Source: Nansenia antarctica
Lineage: Eukaryota > Chordata > Actinopteri > Argentiniformes > Microstomatidae
Assembly (NCBI GenBank): GCA_963989245.1
Contig: OZ022341.1
Location: 66,019,357 to 66,083,356, forward strand
DNA: 64,000 nucleotides
Direction: 5' to 3'
Shown here: piece after piece, positions 1-10,208 of the stretch
Position numbering within the stretch: position 1 is the stretch's first letter
Layout: each line of letters begins with the position of its first letter
The notes under the pieces: model-generated
The model's input: the letters and a program-made list of their open reading frames with translations, nothing else
The model's database searches: none
Told to the model about the DNA's origin: nothing
Program-made: the position numbers and the translations under genes

Positions 1-1820
1 GACCCTGGCCTAAAGGAGATGGAGAAGCGGAAGCGAGTGAAAAACAGCGCCCACCTGGCTTGTCGTGAATTGAGCCGCTTCGCCCCCTGAATGTAGGCCA
101 GGTTTTTGCGGTCGGTCCATACTACAAAAGGCTGCACGGCCCCCTCCAGCCACTGTCTCCACTCCTCCAACGCCAATTTAATAGCCAAAAGCTCCCGATT
201 CCCTACATCGTAGTTCCATTCCGCCGATGACAGCCGACGTGAAAAAAAGGCGCATGGGTGCACCTTCCCATCCTTTACACACCTCTGGGAGAGTACTGCT
301 CCCACCGCTACGTCGGAGGCGTCCACCTCCACCAGAAATGGTATTTCAGAGTCTGGGTGGACTAGGACAGGGGCAGAGGTGAACCGCTGTTTGAGGTCCA
401 CGAAGGCGCTCTCCGCCTTCGTGGACCAGACGAAGGCCTGCAGGGTGGTCCTGGTGAGAGCCGTAAGAGGGGCAGCTAGGGCACTAAAGTTACGGATAAA
501 CCGTCTATAAAAGTTCGCAAAGCCTAAAAATCGCTGTAGCTGTTTGAGTGAGGAGGGACGGGGCCAGTCTAAATACGCCGCTAACTTTAGCAGGATCCAT
601 GCGTAAATCCCCCCTCGTCACAATGAACCCTTAAAATGAAACTGTGTCTGCATGAAAGACACATTTTTCCGCTTTCACAAATAATTGGTGGTGGAGGAGA
701 CGCTGGAGGACTTGACTGACATGTTGTTGGTGTTGAGCAATGTCCTTAGAAAAAATAAGAATATCATCCAGATATACAAAAACTGAGTGACCGATTAAAT
801 CCCGCAGTACATCATTTACCAGCGCTTGAAACACTGCGGGGGCATTGGCGAGGCCAAACGGCATAACTAGATATTCATAATGTCCATTGGGTGTGTTAAA
901 GGCGGTTTTCCATTCATCCCCCTCCCTCATCCTCACCAGATTGTAAGCATTGCGAAGGTCCAATTTAGTAAACAGTCGCGCCCCCTGCAGCGATTCGAAG
1001 GCGGTATCCATCAGAGGAAGTGGGTAACGATTCTTAATCGTGATGTCATTCAGCCCCCGGTAATCAAGGCAGGGACGCTGTCCCCCGTCCTTCTTCGCCA
1101 CGAAGAAGAAGCCTGCGCCAGCCGGCGAGGTGGAGGGACGGATCTGACCCGCGGCCAGTGCCTCCGTGATATAGTTATTCATGGCGAGAGTCTCCGGGCG
1201 AGAAAGAGAAAACAAGCGTCCCCGTGGCGGCAACGTACCCGGTAGGAGATCAATAGTGCAGTCATAGGGTCTATGAGGGGGTAGCTCCTGGGCCCTAGAT
1301 TTACTAAATACCTCCCCCAGGTCCCAATATATCCGGGGCACGCCTGTCAGGTCGGAACTGGGGAGGGGAGCAGGAACAGTGAGACTAGAGGGAGTGGTGT
1401 GTGACTTAGGTTGGGATAGGGACAGCAACGGGGATGGGAGAGTAGTGGGTGGGGTAGTGAACGGGGTGTCACCGTGCACAGTGACAGAGGCTGCTTCCAA
1501 GGCGAGCCGTCCTGTAGACCAGTCAATACGGGGGTTGAGAGCAGCTAGCCAGGGGTGGCCTAGTACGATAGGGCAATCGGGCGAGGTTACAATAAAAAAC
1601 TGTATGGTTTCCCAACGACCCCCCCCTACCTGGAGGCGCACCGGCACCGTGCGTTGAGTGATGGTACCCGACCCCAAAGGCCGACCGTCCAGGGCCCGAA
1701 CTGGCCCAACCTTTCTAAAGGAACCCCCCACCCGCCGACCAGACCTTTATCCATCAAATTCCCCGCTGCCCCTGAGTCCACCAGTGCCCGAACACGACGA
1801 ATACTGCCCCCCCAGCGCAC
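1..1820 (-). pseudogene. Gypsy pol fragment: protease, reverse transcriptase, RNase H
   Basis: The protease active site (LVDSGAAGNL) is encoded near 1780. Reverse transcriptase follows with the catalytic YLDD box near 770 and the upstream KKDGG and LDLRNAYN blocks. The 366-codon frame closes at a TAA at 631-633. Homology resumes in other frames down to base 1: connection-domain residues MDPAKVSG (about 600-575), then RNase H with VEVDASD near 330 and WTDRKN near 115. The protein is therefore broken by at least one stop and one frameshift. Protease and RT lie in different frames, either through decay or through a programmed shift. The reactions would be polyprotein cleavage, cDNA synthesis and RNA strand removal. 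Confidence 0.85.
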
Positions 1821-1894
1821 CTTACATTAAAAAAAAGTTTGTGGGTCGTTAAACCCAGAGGGTAGGTCCCCACCCGCCAGTACCCCTCCCGATA

Positions 1895-2854
1895 CTAGCG
1901 GGCTGCCCCGTTTCCCGAGGTCCCTGGGCAGGTGGCATAGCGGTGACCCTTGCGCCCGCACCTAAAACAGCGCCGCTCGTCCAGCCGACGCCGTTTCTCC
2001 GTGCTGGAGAGATGTGCCGCGCCCAGTTGCATGGCCTCCTCTCCCTCCGTGGTCTCCTCCGGAAACCATCGGGCGGCCTCTCTAGCTGGAGGGGGTTGGG
2101 ACGGAGCACTCTGTGATGAGCCCCTCTCATGAGCTCGCTCTCGGCGCCGATTGTCCACCTGCACCGAGAGCGCCACTATACCGTCCAGCCGCTCCAGGAG
2201 CTCCCGGAGAGCGAGTTCGTCCTTCATCGCCTCCGAGAGCCCCTGCGCAAAGAGTACCACCAGAGCTCTCTCCTCCCAACCCGCCTCCTTAGCCAGGGTG
2301 CGGAACTCTATGGAGTAGTCCGCCACCGAGCGATCCCTCTGTCGACAAGCCGTGAGCCGCCGGCCGGCTTCGTGCCCCGATATCACCCGGGAGGTGTCGA
2401 ATATCTTGCGTAACTCCCGGGTGAAGGCAGTAGCATCGAAACACGCCGGTGACTGGCTCTCCCACTCGGCCGTGGCCCAGGAGAGGGCTCGGCCCATCAA
2501 CAGGGTAATGATGTACGCCACCCGGGACTGCTCGGTGGGGAAGGTCAGGGGCTGCAGACTGAAGATCAGTGAGCATTGGGTCAGGAACTCTCTGCAACCC
2601 TCTGGTCGTCCATCGTAGCGCTCGGGAGGAGGCAGCCGGGGTTCCCGAGTGCTCACTGGAAGAAGAGGGGGTGCCGCAGCTGCCGCTGCCGCTGGTGGAG
2701 TAGGGTTGTCCTGGGCGGCCATCAAGTTGTTGATAGAGAGGGTCAGCTGCTGTAGCTGGGCCATCATTGTCTGCTGAATCCTCTCCTGCTGGGCTACCAA
2801 AGCCCCCTGGTTTGCTAGCACAGTACGAAGGTGTTCTATTTCTGCTGGGTCCAT
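1895..2854 (-). CDS. Sushi-like retrotransposon Gag
   Basis: A 319-aa open frame. The first 50 residues are glutamine-rich and coiled-coil-like (LVAQQERIQQTMMAQLQQL). A retrotransposon capsid (Gag_p24-like) domain spans about residues 75-230. A CCHC zinc knuckle (CFRCGRKGHRYATC) lies near residues 295-310. It would assemble virus-like particles and bind element RNA. The ATG at 2854 lies only four bases past the priming site, so the 5' untranslated part outside the LTR is almost absent, as expected for a self-primed Tf1/sushi-type element. The frame has no internal stop although pol downstream is broken. Confidence 0.88.
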   Translation of the reverse strand: MDPAEIEHLRTVLANQGALVAQQERIQQTMMAQLQQLTLSINNLMAAQDNPTPPAAAAAAAPPLLPVSTREPRLPPPERYDGRPEGCREFLTQCSLIFSLQPLTFPTEQSRVAYIITLLMGRALSWATAEWESQSPACFDATAFTRELRKIFDTSRVISGHEAGRRLTACRQRDRSVADYSIEFRTLAKEAGWEERALVVLFAQGLSEAMKDELALRELLERLDGIVALSVQVDNRRRERAHERGSSQSAPSQPPPAREAARWFPEETTEGEEAMQLGAAHLSSTEKRRRLDERRCFRCGRKGHRYATCPGTSGNGAAR

Positions 2855-2858
2855 AATG

Positions 2859-2869
2859 GTCGATTGTTC
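2859..2869 (-). other. Self-priming site (PBS) of the sushi-like element
   Basis: The 11 bases right after the LTR read GAACAATCGAC in element sense. They are the exact reverse complement of GTCGATTGTTC at 3183-3173 inside the LTR. In the Tf1/sushi group the first bases of the mRNA fold back and prime cDNA synthesis in place of a tRNA. The placement (0 nt from the LTR, 4 nt before the gag ATG) fits that mechanism. Confidence 0.75.
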
Positions 2870-3334
2870 TGTTACGGTTAGTCAATGTGTTTGGACCCAG
2901 ATGCAGAGCAGAACAGAATGGAACGATGCAGGGATATGATTCAAAAATAGCGATGAAACAAACGGGGAGAAAGCAAGTCTCAGAGGAATGCGGAAGTAAA
3001 AATACAAAAGAAAAGGGGAGTCGGCTTTTTGTCTCCCAAACGCCGTTAAGCTAACAAGGCAATACAAACTACTTGCAATAGTCATAGGATACTTATCTCC
3101 TGGGCAGACGAGGAGCAATAAGGCTGCGACAAGACTATGAGGACACGCACCACACACAACGCAACATAAAGTGAACAATCGACACAGAGGGAAAACACAG
3201 GGGGAACTAAATAGACCAAGACAATCACTCACAGCTGTTAACAATCACAGACAATTAGGACAGACAGAGAAACAATACACATCATAGGGGGCGCCAAAGG
3301 GTCGCTCCACGGTAGAGCGATCCCCAACCTGACA
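2870..3334 (-). repeat. 5' LTR of the sushi-like element
   Basis: Bounded in element sense by TGTCAGG at 3334 and CGTAACA at 2870 (TG..CA ends), 465 bp. A TATTTAG box (3213-3207) lies 30 bases upstream of a GTCGATTGTTC motif (3183-3173) that is perfectly complementary to the bases next to the LTR. This predicts the transcript start (R boundary) at about 3183. Only one LTR is in the window, so the ends are inferred from TG/CA and the adjoining priming site. Confidence 0.75.
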
Positions 3335-3590
3335 GTATAGACCATTGTCGACATGTGTGAAAGGGGACAACACGGGAATAGCTTGGGATGTCGACATAGT
3401 TTGGGATTCCATGGAAATTATAGGGAGAAAGAGGCTGTGTGAGAACGGGGCTATAGACTCTCTACCCGTCTGTGATGATAACTGCGTCGCTGCTTTCACA
3501 CGTCACGTGCGGTATCAACCAATGAAAATGCGTAGGGGCGTGGACAACATGCAAGATACGCCCCCAGATATTTGCATACAGATCTGATAA

Positions 3591-3842
3591 AGTGGAAAAG
3601 AAAGAATAAATGTGGAAAAGAAAGAATGAATGTGGAAAAGAAAGAATGAAAGAATGAATGTGGAAAAGAAAGAATGAATGTGGAAAAGAAAGAATGAATG
3701 TGGAAAAGAAAGAATGAATGTGGAAAAGAAAGAATGAATGTGGAAAAGAAAGAATGAATGTGGAAAAGAAAGAATGAATGTGGAAAAGAATGTGGAAAAC
3801 AAAGAATGAAAGTGGAAAACAAAGAATGAATGTGGAAAAGAA
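3591..3842. repeat. 20-bp minisatellite (purine-rich)
   Basis: About 12 near-perfect copies of GTGGAAAAGAAAGAATGAAT. Slight variants occur at 3640-3660 and 3780-3842. The strand is almost pure purine, so long meaningless frames run through its complement. Confidence 0.95.
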
Positions 3843-3874
3843 TAAATAAATATAGAAATGTATTTCGTTATACT

Positions 3875-3960
3875 GTGTGTATTCATTCATTTATTTGTTC
3901 ATACATTCATTTATGTATCTATATATTTATTGTTAATTTTGACAGACTTGGTCCTCCATA
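3875..3960. repeat. 86-bp segment shared with the hAT element at 16.3 kb
   Basis: The AT-rich stretch ending in CAGACTTGGTCCTCCATA matches 16327-16412 with only a few differences. The second copy lies inside a hAT transposon, so this one is probably a transposon-derived fragment. Confidence 0.75.
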
Positions 3961-4440
3961 TACAGCAAGGTCATCGCGGCCAGCAGCACTTGGATGTGGC
4001 GTATCAGAACACCACAAACATCGTGCACTGCAGTTGAATGGGATCTGTTGATCAATGTGTGGCCTGGCATGACAATAGTAGAGAGAGGGAGAAATACATT
4101 TATTGGATTAGTAGAAGAAGATACCATTGTAATCCTTTAATATATTTAATCACAAGCTGCCCTTTATTACAGTTCCACACACCTGTGTACCTGGCAGACG
4201 GAGGGTCTGCTGCCCCAAATGGTTCATAGTGCAATGAAATGAGATGGAATTACATGAGATTCATTCTATGAGATATGTTTAGCATGTGAAGTGTCATTGG
4301 ATTAGAGATATTAAAAGGATTTGGAATAACTGATTTCTTAAACTGAAAGAGTCACAGCAAGGATCAATTGTAATCATATACAAAGTGATGTGCAATTTCC
4401 TCAGCACTCATCTGGCCTCAGTATCACAAAAGTTCAATTG
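3961..4440. other. No gene recognised
   Basis: Unique-looking AT-rich DNA upstream of the tubulin promoter. I see no frame, repeat or RNA signal that I can support. Confidence 0.5.
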
Positions 4441-4570
4441 AATGCCACACCCACTGCACTTGATTGCTGAGGTTATGAATGCCACACCCACTGCACTTGA
4501 TTGTTGAGGTTATGAATGCCACACCCACTGCACTTGATTGTTGAGGTTATGAATGCCACACCCACTGCAG
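4441..4570. repeat. 37-bp tandem repeat upstream of tubulin
   Basis: Three and a half copies starting at 4441, 4478, 4515 and 4552. Each contains GCCACACCCACTGCACTTG, a CACCC-type motif. The array ends 23 bp before the TATA box of the tubulin locus, so it may have served as a promoter element (inference). Confidence 0.9.
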
Positions 4571-4592
4571 CATTGAGGGCAGGTGAAGGCCC

Positions 4593-4600
4593 TATATAAT
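4593..4600 (+). promoter_or_regulatory. TATA box of the tubulin locus
   Basis: TATATAAT, followed about 40 bp later by a consensus donor (GTAAGT at 4639) ending a short untranslated exon. An acceptor (TTTCAG at 4780-4785) opens the exon that carries the ATG. Confidence 0.6.
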
Positions 4601-4840
4601 CAGCCTAATTTACTCAGAAGGCATTGCTGTGTTCCTCGGTAAGTAAGGAGGAATTTATGTGTTGTAGAGTAGTGAAAGCAAGTAGGCTATGCTGATTTCA
4701 CTAACACAAGTGAATTATTGTAAACATGTGTGTTGACCTTGTGTGTTGACCTGATTTACGTGGCATATTTGTGAAACTCTTTCAGGGTTTTAACAATAAT
4801 TCATTTCCCAGCTGCACATTAATTTCTTAACTGCTGAAAT

Positions 4841-6692
4841 ATGGTAAGCATACCTCCTTGAACTGGTGCATTTATAGCTGTGTGCACACTAACAGAGTAT
4901 TTGGGTCATCTTCAATTAATTGAGTTTGATGTGGTGAGCCCCACCTTTCCTGACTTAGCTGTGTTGGTACACACTTTGGATAAAAGGTAGCTGGTACAGT
5001 ATGACAATGATTTGATTTCTTGGTCTAAGATGAAGGGTTTTTCTTAAGAGAGGGAGTGCATCTCTGTACACGTCGGCCAAGCAGGTGTCCAGATAGGCAA
5101 TGCATGTTGGGAGTTATATTGCCTGGAGCATGGTATCCAGCCAAATGGGACAGTTCTGGCGGACTCTGGTGCTGTTGCTTTGGCTGAATTGTCATTTGGA
5201 ACCTTCTTCAGTGAGACTGGGAGTGGGAAGAATGTTCCCAGGGCTGTTTTCATTGATCTGGAGCCTACAGTTGTTGGTAAGGAGGTGCACGTTTGCTCTA
5301 CACTGGTAGATGGTTCATAGTACCGACTACATTACATTTAGTCTCGATGCCTTGGTAGCATGTGAAGCCTAATTTATCTTGTGTGGTACTCCAATGACTA
5401 GTTGCCTTGATTCATTTTCTGCATGCATTTTAATGTGACTGCTTCTCTAGATGAGATCCGGAATGGACCCTACCGTCAGCTGTATCACCCTGAACAGCTC
5501 ATCAGTGGCAAGGAGGATGCTGCCAACAACTACGCCCGTCACCATCGGCAAAGAGATTGTGGAGCCTGTGATGGACAGAATACGTCAAATGGTAAGGCTC
5601 CACAAAAGTGATGCAGTACATTTATAATTATTCCTAGTCCATGTTCTATGGCTTTTCCTGTGCCATCTCTGCAAGGACGCAAGTCTCGATGTTGAACATT
5701 TGGGTGACTGTTTTGTTTTCAGGCTGACCAGTGCACAGGACTGCAAGGGTTCCTCCTCTTCCGCAGCTTTGGTGGTGGGACGGGCTCTGGCTTTGTTTCT
5801 CTCTTGATGGAGCGCCTGTCTGTGGACTATGGAAAGAAGTCCAAGCTGGAGTTTTCAGTCTATCCAGCTCCCCAGGTGTCCACAGCAGTGGTGGAGCCCT
5901 ACAACTCCATCCTGACCACCCACACCACCCTGGAGCACTCTGACTGCTCTTTCATGGTGGACAACGAGGCCATCTTTGACATCTGCACGCGTAACCTTGG
6001 AGTGGACCGGCCGTCTTATGTTAACCTCATTCGCCTCATCGCCCAGATTGTCTCCTCAATCACGCCTCCCTGCGTTTTGACGGAGCGCTGAACGTAGACC
6101 TGACTGAATTCCAGACTAACCTGGTGCCTTATCCCCGTATCCACTTCCCCTTGGTAACTTACGCTCCCATCATCTCTGCAGAAAAGGCCTACCATGAGCA
6201 GCTGTCTGTCCCTGAGATCACCAACGCCTGCTTTGAGCCAGCCAACCAGATGGTGGAGTGCGATCCCAGGCGGGGCAAGTACATGGCGTGCTGCCTGCTC
6301 TACCGCGGTGACGTGGTGCCCAAGGATGTCAATGCCTCCATCGCTGCCATAAAGAACAAACGCTCCATCCAGTTTGTGGACTGGTGCCCCACTGGGTTCA
6401 AGGTGGGCATCAACTACCAGCCCCCGACGGTGGTGCCAGGGGGAGACCTGGCCAAGGTGCAGAGGGCATGTTGAGCAACACCACTGCCATAGCGGAGGCT
6501 TGGGCAAGACTGGACCACAAGTTTGACCTGATGTATGCCAAGAGGGCCTTCGTACACTGGTATGTGGGAGAGGGCATGGAGGAGGGGGAGTTCTCTGAGG
6601 CCAGAGAAGACATGGCTGCCCTGGAGAAGGACTATGAGGAGGTGGGGCTGGACTCTGGTGACTGTTGTGAAGATGATGAGGAAGAATATTAA
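4841..6692 (+). pseudogene. Alpha-tubulin gene, four coding exons, frame broken by three small deletions
   Basis: Alpha-tubulin pairs with beta-tubulin to build microtubules. Exons are 4841-4843 (ATG only, the usual alpha-tubulin first coding exon), 5051-5276, 5451-5591 and 5723-6692. All introns are GT..AG. The family is clear from RECISVHVGQAG, the GTP-loop GGGTGSG (about 5774-5794), the residues around EPYNSILTTHTTLEHSD, and an acidic tail ending in EEEY. Three deletions break it: about 8 bp after 5539 (exon 3 is 141 bp, not the usual 149), 1 bp near 6064 (stop at 6089-6091), and about 7 bp near 6467. Exon 2 is divergent around residues 35-55, where the usual MPSDKTIGGGDDSF stretch is replaced by a different segment. 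A polyadenylation signal lies at 6750-6755. Promoter and splice sites look intact, so this is either a young unprocessed pseudogene or a gene with assembly errors. Confidence 0.88.
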
Positions 6693-6870
6693 ACTGATTC
6701 CATCTTCAGTATTTATATTTGTTCTTAGCAACCCCTTGTCTAAACATTGAATAAATCCAAAAGCATTTTGCACTTGATGTTTTGTCATTTCCACTTAATT
6801 GATTTGTTCATCCTTTCAAAGCAAACACATGTTTGGTTGCATCTGTCCAAGTTTTTAAAAAGCTAGAAAG

Positions 6871-6980
6871 CAGGGCTCACTTAAGATAAGCTACTAGGTT
6901 TTATAAATCAGGGCTCACTTAAGGATGGCTACTAGGTTTTATAAAGCAGGGCTCACTTAAGGTTAGCTACTAGGTTTTGG
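6871..6980. repeat. 38-bp tandem repeat, three copies
   Basis: Copies of CAGGGCTCACTTAAG...CTACTAGGTTTTATAAA start at 6871, 6909 and 6947, just downstream of the tubulin polyadenylation signal. Confidence 0.9.
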
Positions 6981-6989
6981 GAATGGACA

Positions 6990-7950
6990 TGTACTAGACA
7001 GATGTAGGATTGACATGACAACTAGACTAGCGTGACTGCAAGTAGGATTCATCTAACTTTGTTGACTAGGTTTTCCTTGTTCAGAAGAACTGGTCAAATC
7101 TTCTGCATAGGTGTGCTGTGTTCCATGAACATTATTAGAACTGAAAGTGTAACCAGATTGTCCATCCATACATAGATGTGTAATGATGGTTCTAATCATG
7201 CCTGGTGCGGCAGGGATTCCTTTACAGCTTTAAAGGGGAGGATGTGATGTTACCTTTGCTCACTGTAAAAATCTTAAACGAACAGAGGATCCAGTGACCT
7301 CACTCTTCATGGATACACAGCTGGGGGCAGAAGAGCTGTATCCTAGCTAATCTAAGCTGTAATACAAAGGTAGATAACTCACTCTGACTTAAAACACACT
7401 TCTCCATGGTCAAATGGTTTTATTGACAGTCTGTGCCACACATCTAACTACCTAGATGACATGGACAGGAAATGGTTTCATCAGCCTGCGAATTAACATG
7501 TTAGTGTGGTAGTAGCGGTTGGTTGTGTGTGTGTCAGGGGGTGGGGTGTTCTACTGGGGGAGGTAGTGGGCTGTTCTACTGGGGGGTGGTTTTGGTCTCG
7601 ACTGTGGAGGGATTAGCACAGGTGTGGGGAGTTTCTAATTAACCTTTTACCCTTTTATTATTATTATTTTAATTATTTGTTTTACCATTACTGTCTAAAT
7701 CAGCGTCTGTTTTCTCACAAGAAGGTGGGGGATTACAGTGGAACGTCACAACACGTATCTTCATACTGGTCCGAGTTTCCCGACAAACTCTGACTTGTGT
7801 CCAAATTGGGTGGTTATTTCCCACTAGGGAATTCGTATCAGAGTTTCCTACATCTGCCGAAGGCACCATTATTCTCTGATAAAGTAACACTTTTGACGCC
7901 TTTTTCTTACGGAGCCCCCCTGGGGTCACATGGTAGAAAAAAAATATTTG
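6990..7950. other. No gene recognised
   Basis: Non-repetitive sequence with a G-rich patch at 7540-7590 and ATT repeats near 7655. No frame or motif is supported. Confidence 0.5.
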
Positions 7951-8039
7951 ATGTGTGAATCTGTTTAGTAATTCGTTCCCTCGGTTTAGTAATCCGTTCC
8001 CTCTGTTTAGTAATTCGTTCCCTCAAATGTTGCTCCCCA

Positions 8040-8458
8040 ATACCCTTACTGGTTTGATTACAAATTATCTCTGTTTTGGTGATTTCTGTGCCCAAAAGAA
8101 CCTGGGTCTCCTGCACATCAATGCAAGGAGTTTAATTCCTAAAATAGATCAGTTGTCAGTCTGGGTAAACGGTTCCAGTCCTGAGGTACTAGTAATCACT
8201 GAGTCTTGGTTAAGAAAGTCCATTTCCTATCCTGAAGTACATCTGCCAGGCTACAATCTGTTTATTGGCGGGATAGGTCTTCTAAGGGTGGGGGGGGCAA
8301 CCTTTCCAAAGTACACCTGCAGTGCTCTATTGCCCTAGCAAAATCCATCCCCAAACAGTTTGATCCATTAGTTCTTAACATCAAGCTATCAAATAGTTAC
8401 TCACTGTCGGTGGCTGGTTGTTATCGTCCTCCATCAGCACCAGCATGTGCTCTAGAAC
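8040..8458 (+). pseudogene. L2/CR1-type LINE endonuclease fragment
   Basis: Translation gives the start of an APE-type endonuclease: GLLHINARSL, then VLVITESWLRKS and LPGYNLF (8100-8265). It continues in a second frame from about 8315 (SIPKQFDPLVLNIKLSNS, then AGCYRPPSAP) to 8455, so at least one frameshift is present near 8290. The conserved N of INARSL and E of ITESW are the usual first endonuclease residues. Similarity stops abruptly at 8458, where a hAT-like terminus begins. This is a dead 5' fragment with no reverse transcriptase. Confidence 0.75.
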
Positions 8459-8640
8459 AGTGGCGGACTCAGGCTGTTTGAAGGGCAGGGGCAAAAAGAA
8501 AAAAAGGGCACCTACTGCACAACATGGGACCCCATCAGCGAGCAAAGAGCTATGATGCATCATGTATGGTGAAATAGTCTTCATCCTTGATTAATTCAGA
8601 TTAACATTATGTAGTCTAGGCCAGGGGCAGATTTCGGATT
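8459..8640. mobile_element. hAT terminal fragment
   Basis: Begins CAGTGGCGGACTCAGG exactly where the LINE homology ends. CAGTGGCGGA is a hAT-type terminus and resembles the end of the hAT at 16.79 kb. I did not find the opposite end or a target duplication, so the extent is a guess. Confidence 0.4.
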
Positions 8641-8839
8641 GTAGGAGATCCGGTGCTGAAAAATTGGCGCTTTTTTTGCTGCGACACCACAAACTTCAAC
8701 TTACCACCACCATATAGCGGACAAAAGTCATTGGAGAACACTTATAGGATTTCACGAGAGGTATTAGAGAATTAATGTAAGGATGGAGGGTTGGGGTTGA
8801 TGAACCTGGAGGTGAAAAAGAAGGCTATGAGAGTGAAAA

Positions 8840-9290
8840 CGAACACGTTTTATTTGTATAGCGTATTTCTCACAAAATGTGACCCAATGCGCTTCACATG
8901 ATGACAGAACACGCAAGCAGGCAAGGGAAAAAACTGTGTACACTGTGCATCCAGGAAAATTCCCTTGCAGCCCTCTACTCATAGAGCGACTACTTCCAGT
9001 TTGCAAACCAGCGCACAGCAGCAGCCCCCAAACCCTCCCCACGGGGGACCCCCAGCCGCCCCACACACCCGCCCCACCACCAGCACACCCGGCCCAGCCA
9101 ACCAAGCACAGACCATAATAGCTCCGTACCTGGCTAGCCGAACCAGGTGCCCCGGCGGCGGAACAGACCAAACACACGGGGCGGCCGGGGCCGCTGAGGA
9201 GAGGCCTGAGGACCACAAGCGCACAGCAAGCAAGCAAGGGCGAAAAACCTGTACACCTTGTATCCAGGAAAGATTCCCTGCATCTTATTA
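8840..9290 (-). repeat. LINE/SINE-type 3' tail and a 55-bp direct repeat
   Basis: 8845-8895 read on the minus strand resembles the common fish tail (AAGCGCATTGGG...CTATACAAATAAAA). Two similar segments at 8923-8973 and 9228-9280 (GCAAGCAAGG...ACACTGTGCATCCAGGAAA-like) form direct repeats around a GC-rich stretch. No coding gene is supported. Confidence 0.5.
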
Positions 9291-9896
9291 GCGTATACAC
9301 TTTTCACAAGTCATTCCTCGTCGTCGGAACTGCTTTGTCCAGTGCGGAGCTCAGATCCTGGTGCAGGTCCTGGCGCTGGTACAGCCTGGTACTTCAGCAC
9401 CCAGGTACTCTTTCCTGTCAACAGAAGATCTTATATAGAAGAACATATATATGAGACATTTTGAAATGGTATTATTATTCTTTTACAGAACTAAACATTG
9501 AAAATACAGGCAAGATCCCTCCCACCACTTGTTGTCACTGTCATGAACTAATGGAACTTAATGGCCCTTCCTCCTTGTTTGTTTTATCAATTTTGAAAAA
9601 GCATTTTGGATCTTTAAAATGTACATATTGGTGCAATTAATATCTAATTTTCCACATGCCTATTATATTTGTATTAACTGGACTGTACAGAAATATTCTT
9701 CAAAGTGTTGAATTGATCGCTGGTATCACTCTGCTCTACGACACTTCCTGTGGATATCTGTGGGCTCAGTGGTCATTCGCGGGGCGTGGCGGGAGGGCGC
9801 GCGCACATGCGCGTCTCTGCTCCGAGGCCGGATTGGTCCGTTGCACGCCAATTGAGAAGGGTCCAGCTGTAGTCGCAGCAAGAACGGAGAGAGCCA

Positions 9897-9955
9897 ATTG
9901 GATGAGGTGTCATCGGCCTGGTGGCCAATGAACGCCGGTCACGGCGAGCTATAAG
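9897..9955 (+). promoter_or_regulatory. Promoter of the truncated H2A gene
   Basis: Inverted CCAAT (ATTGG, 9897-9901), CCAAT (9925-9929) and TATAAG (9950-9955). The same arrangement stands upstream of the intact H2A at 48.69-48.75 kb, with closely similar sequence between the boxes. Confidence 0.75.
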
Positions 9956-10032
9956 TACGACACACTACGCAGGTTTCTATTATTTCAGACTCTTTTCTTC
10001 TGTGCTTACGGAACTCGCTAGAATCCAGAAAA

Positions 10033-10208
10033 ATGTCAGGAAGAGGTAAAACCGGAGGCAAGGCCAGGGCCAAGGCGAAGACCCGTTCTTCCCGAGCCGG
10101 ACTCCAGTTCCCAGTGGGCCGTGTCCACAGGCTCCTGCGCAAAGGCAACTATGCCCATCGTGTGGGCGCTGGCGCACCGGTCTACCTGGCCGCCGTGCTC
10201 GAGTACCT
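10033..10208 (+). pseudogene. Histone H2A, truncated after about 58 codons
   Basis: The first 58 codons (MSGRGKTGGKARAKAKTRSS to AVLEYL) encode the same residues as the intact H2A at 48826 and have a complete promoter upstream. At 10209 the sequence switches to a minus-oriented LINE 3' tail, and the rest of the histone fold, the C-terminal tail and the 3' stem-loop are absent. No H2A remainder is found on the far side, so this is truncation with loss, not a simple split. The open frame runs on only 8 codons into the insert. It would lack most of the fold needed for H2A-H2B dimers and is presumably non-functional. Confidence 0.92.

Larger units (their letters stand above)
1..3334 (-). mobile_element. 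Sushi-like Ty3/Gypsy retrotransposon, 5' part (continues off the left edge)
   Basis: Minus-strand LTR retrotransposon. In element order it has an LTR (3334-2870), a priming site touching the LTR (2869-2859), gag (2854-1895), then protease, reverse transcriptase and RNase H (about 1820 to 1), where the window cuts it. The gag core resembles the sushi-ichi/Mar family (the group that gave rise to mammalian RTL and PEG10 genes), with a PERYDGRPEGCREFLTQC-like segment and one CCHC knuckle. gag is open but pol is interrupted by a stop at 631 and a frameshift near 570, so this copy is dead in pol. The second LTR lies outside the window, so age and target duplication cannot be judged. Confidence 0.9.

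Noticed and set aside
880..1657. Plus-strand frames across the left Gypsy element
   Set aside because: Shadows of the minus-strand reverse transcriptase and protease; no family features of their own.
3462..3890. Long minus-strand frames rich in F, S and H
   Set aside because: They are translations of the 20-bp purine-rich minisatellite; several frames stay open only because the unit lacks stops.
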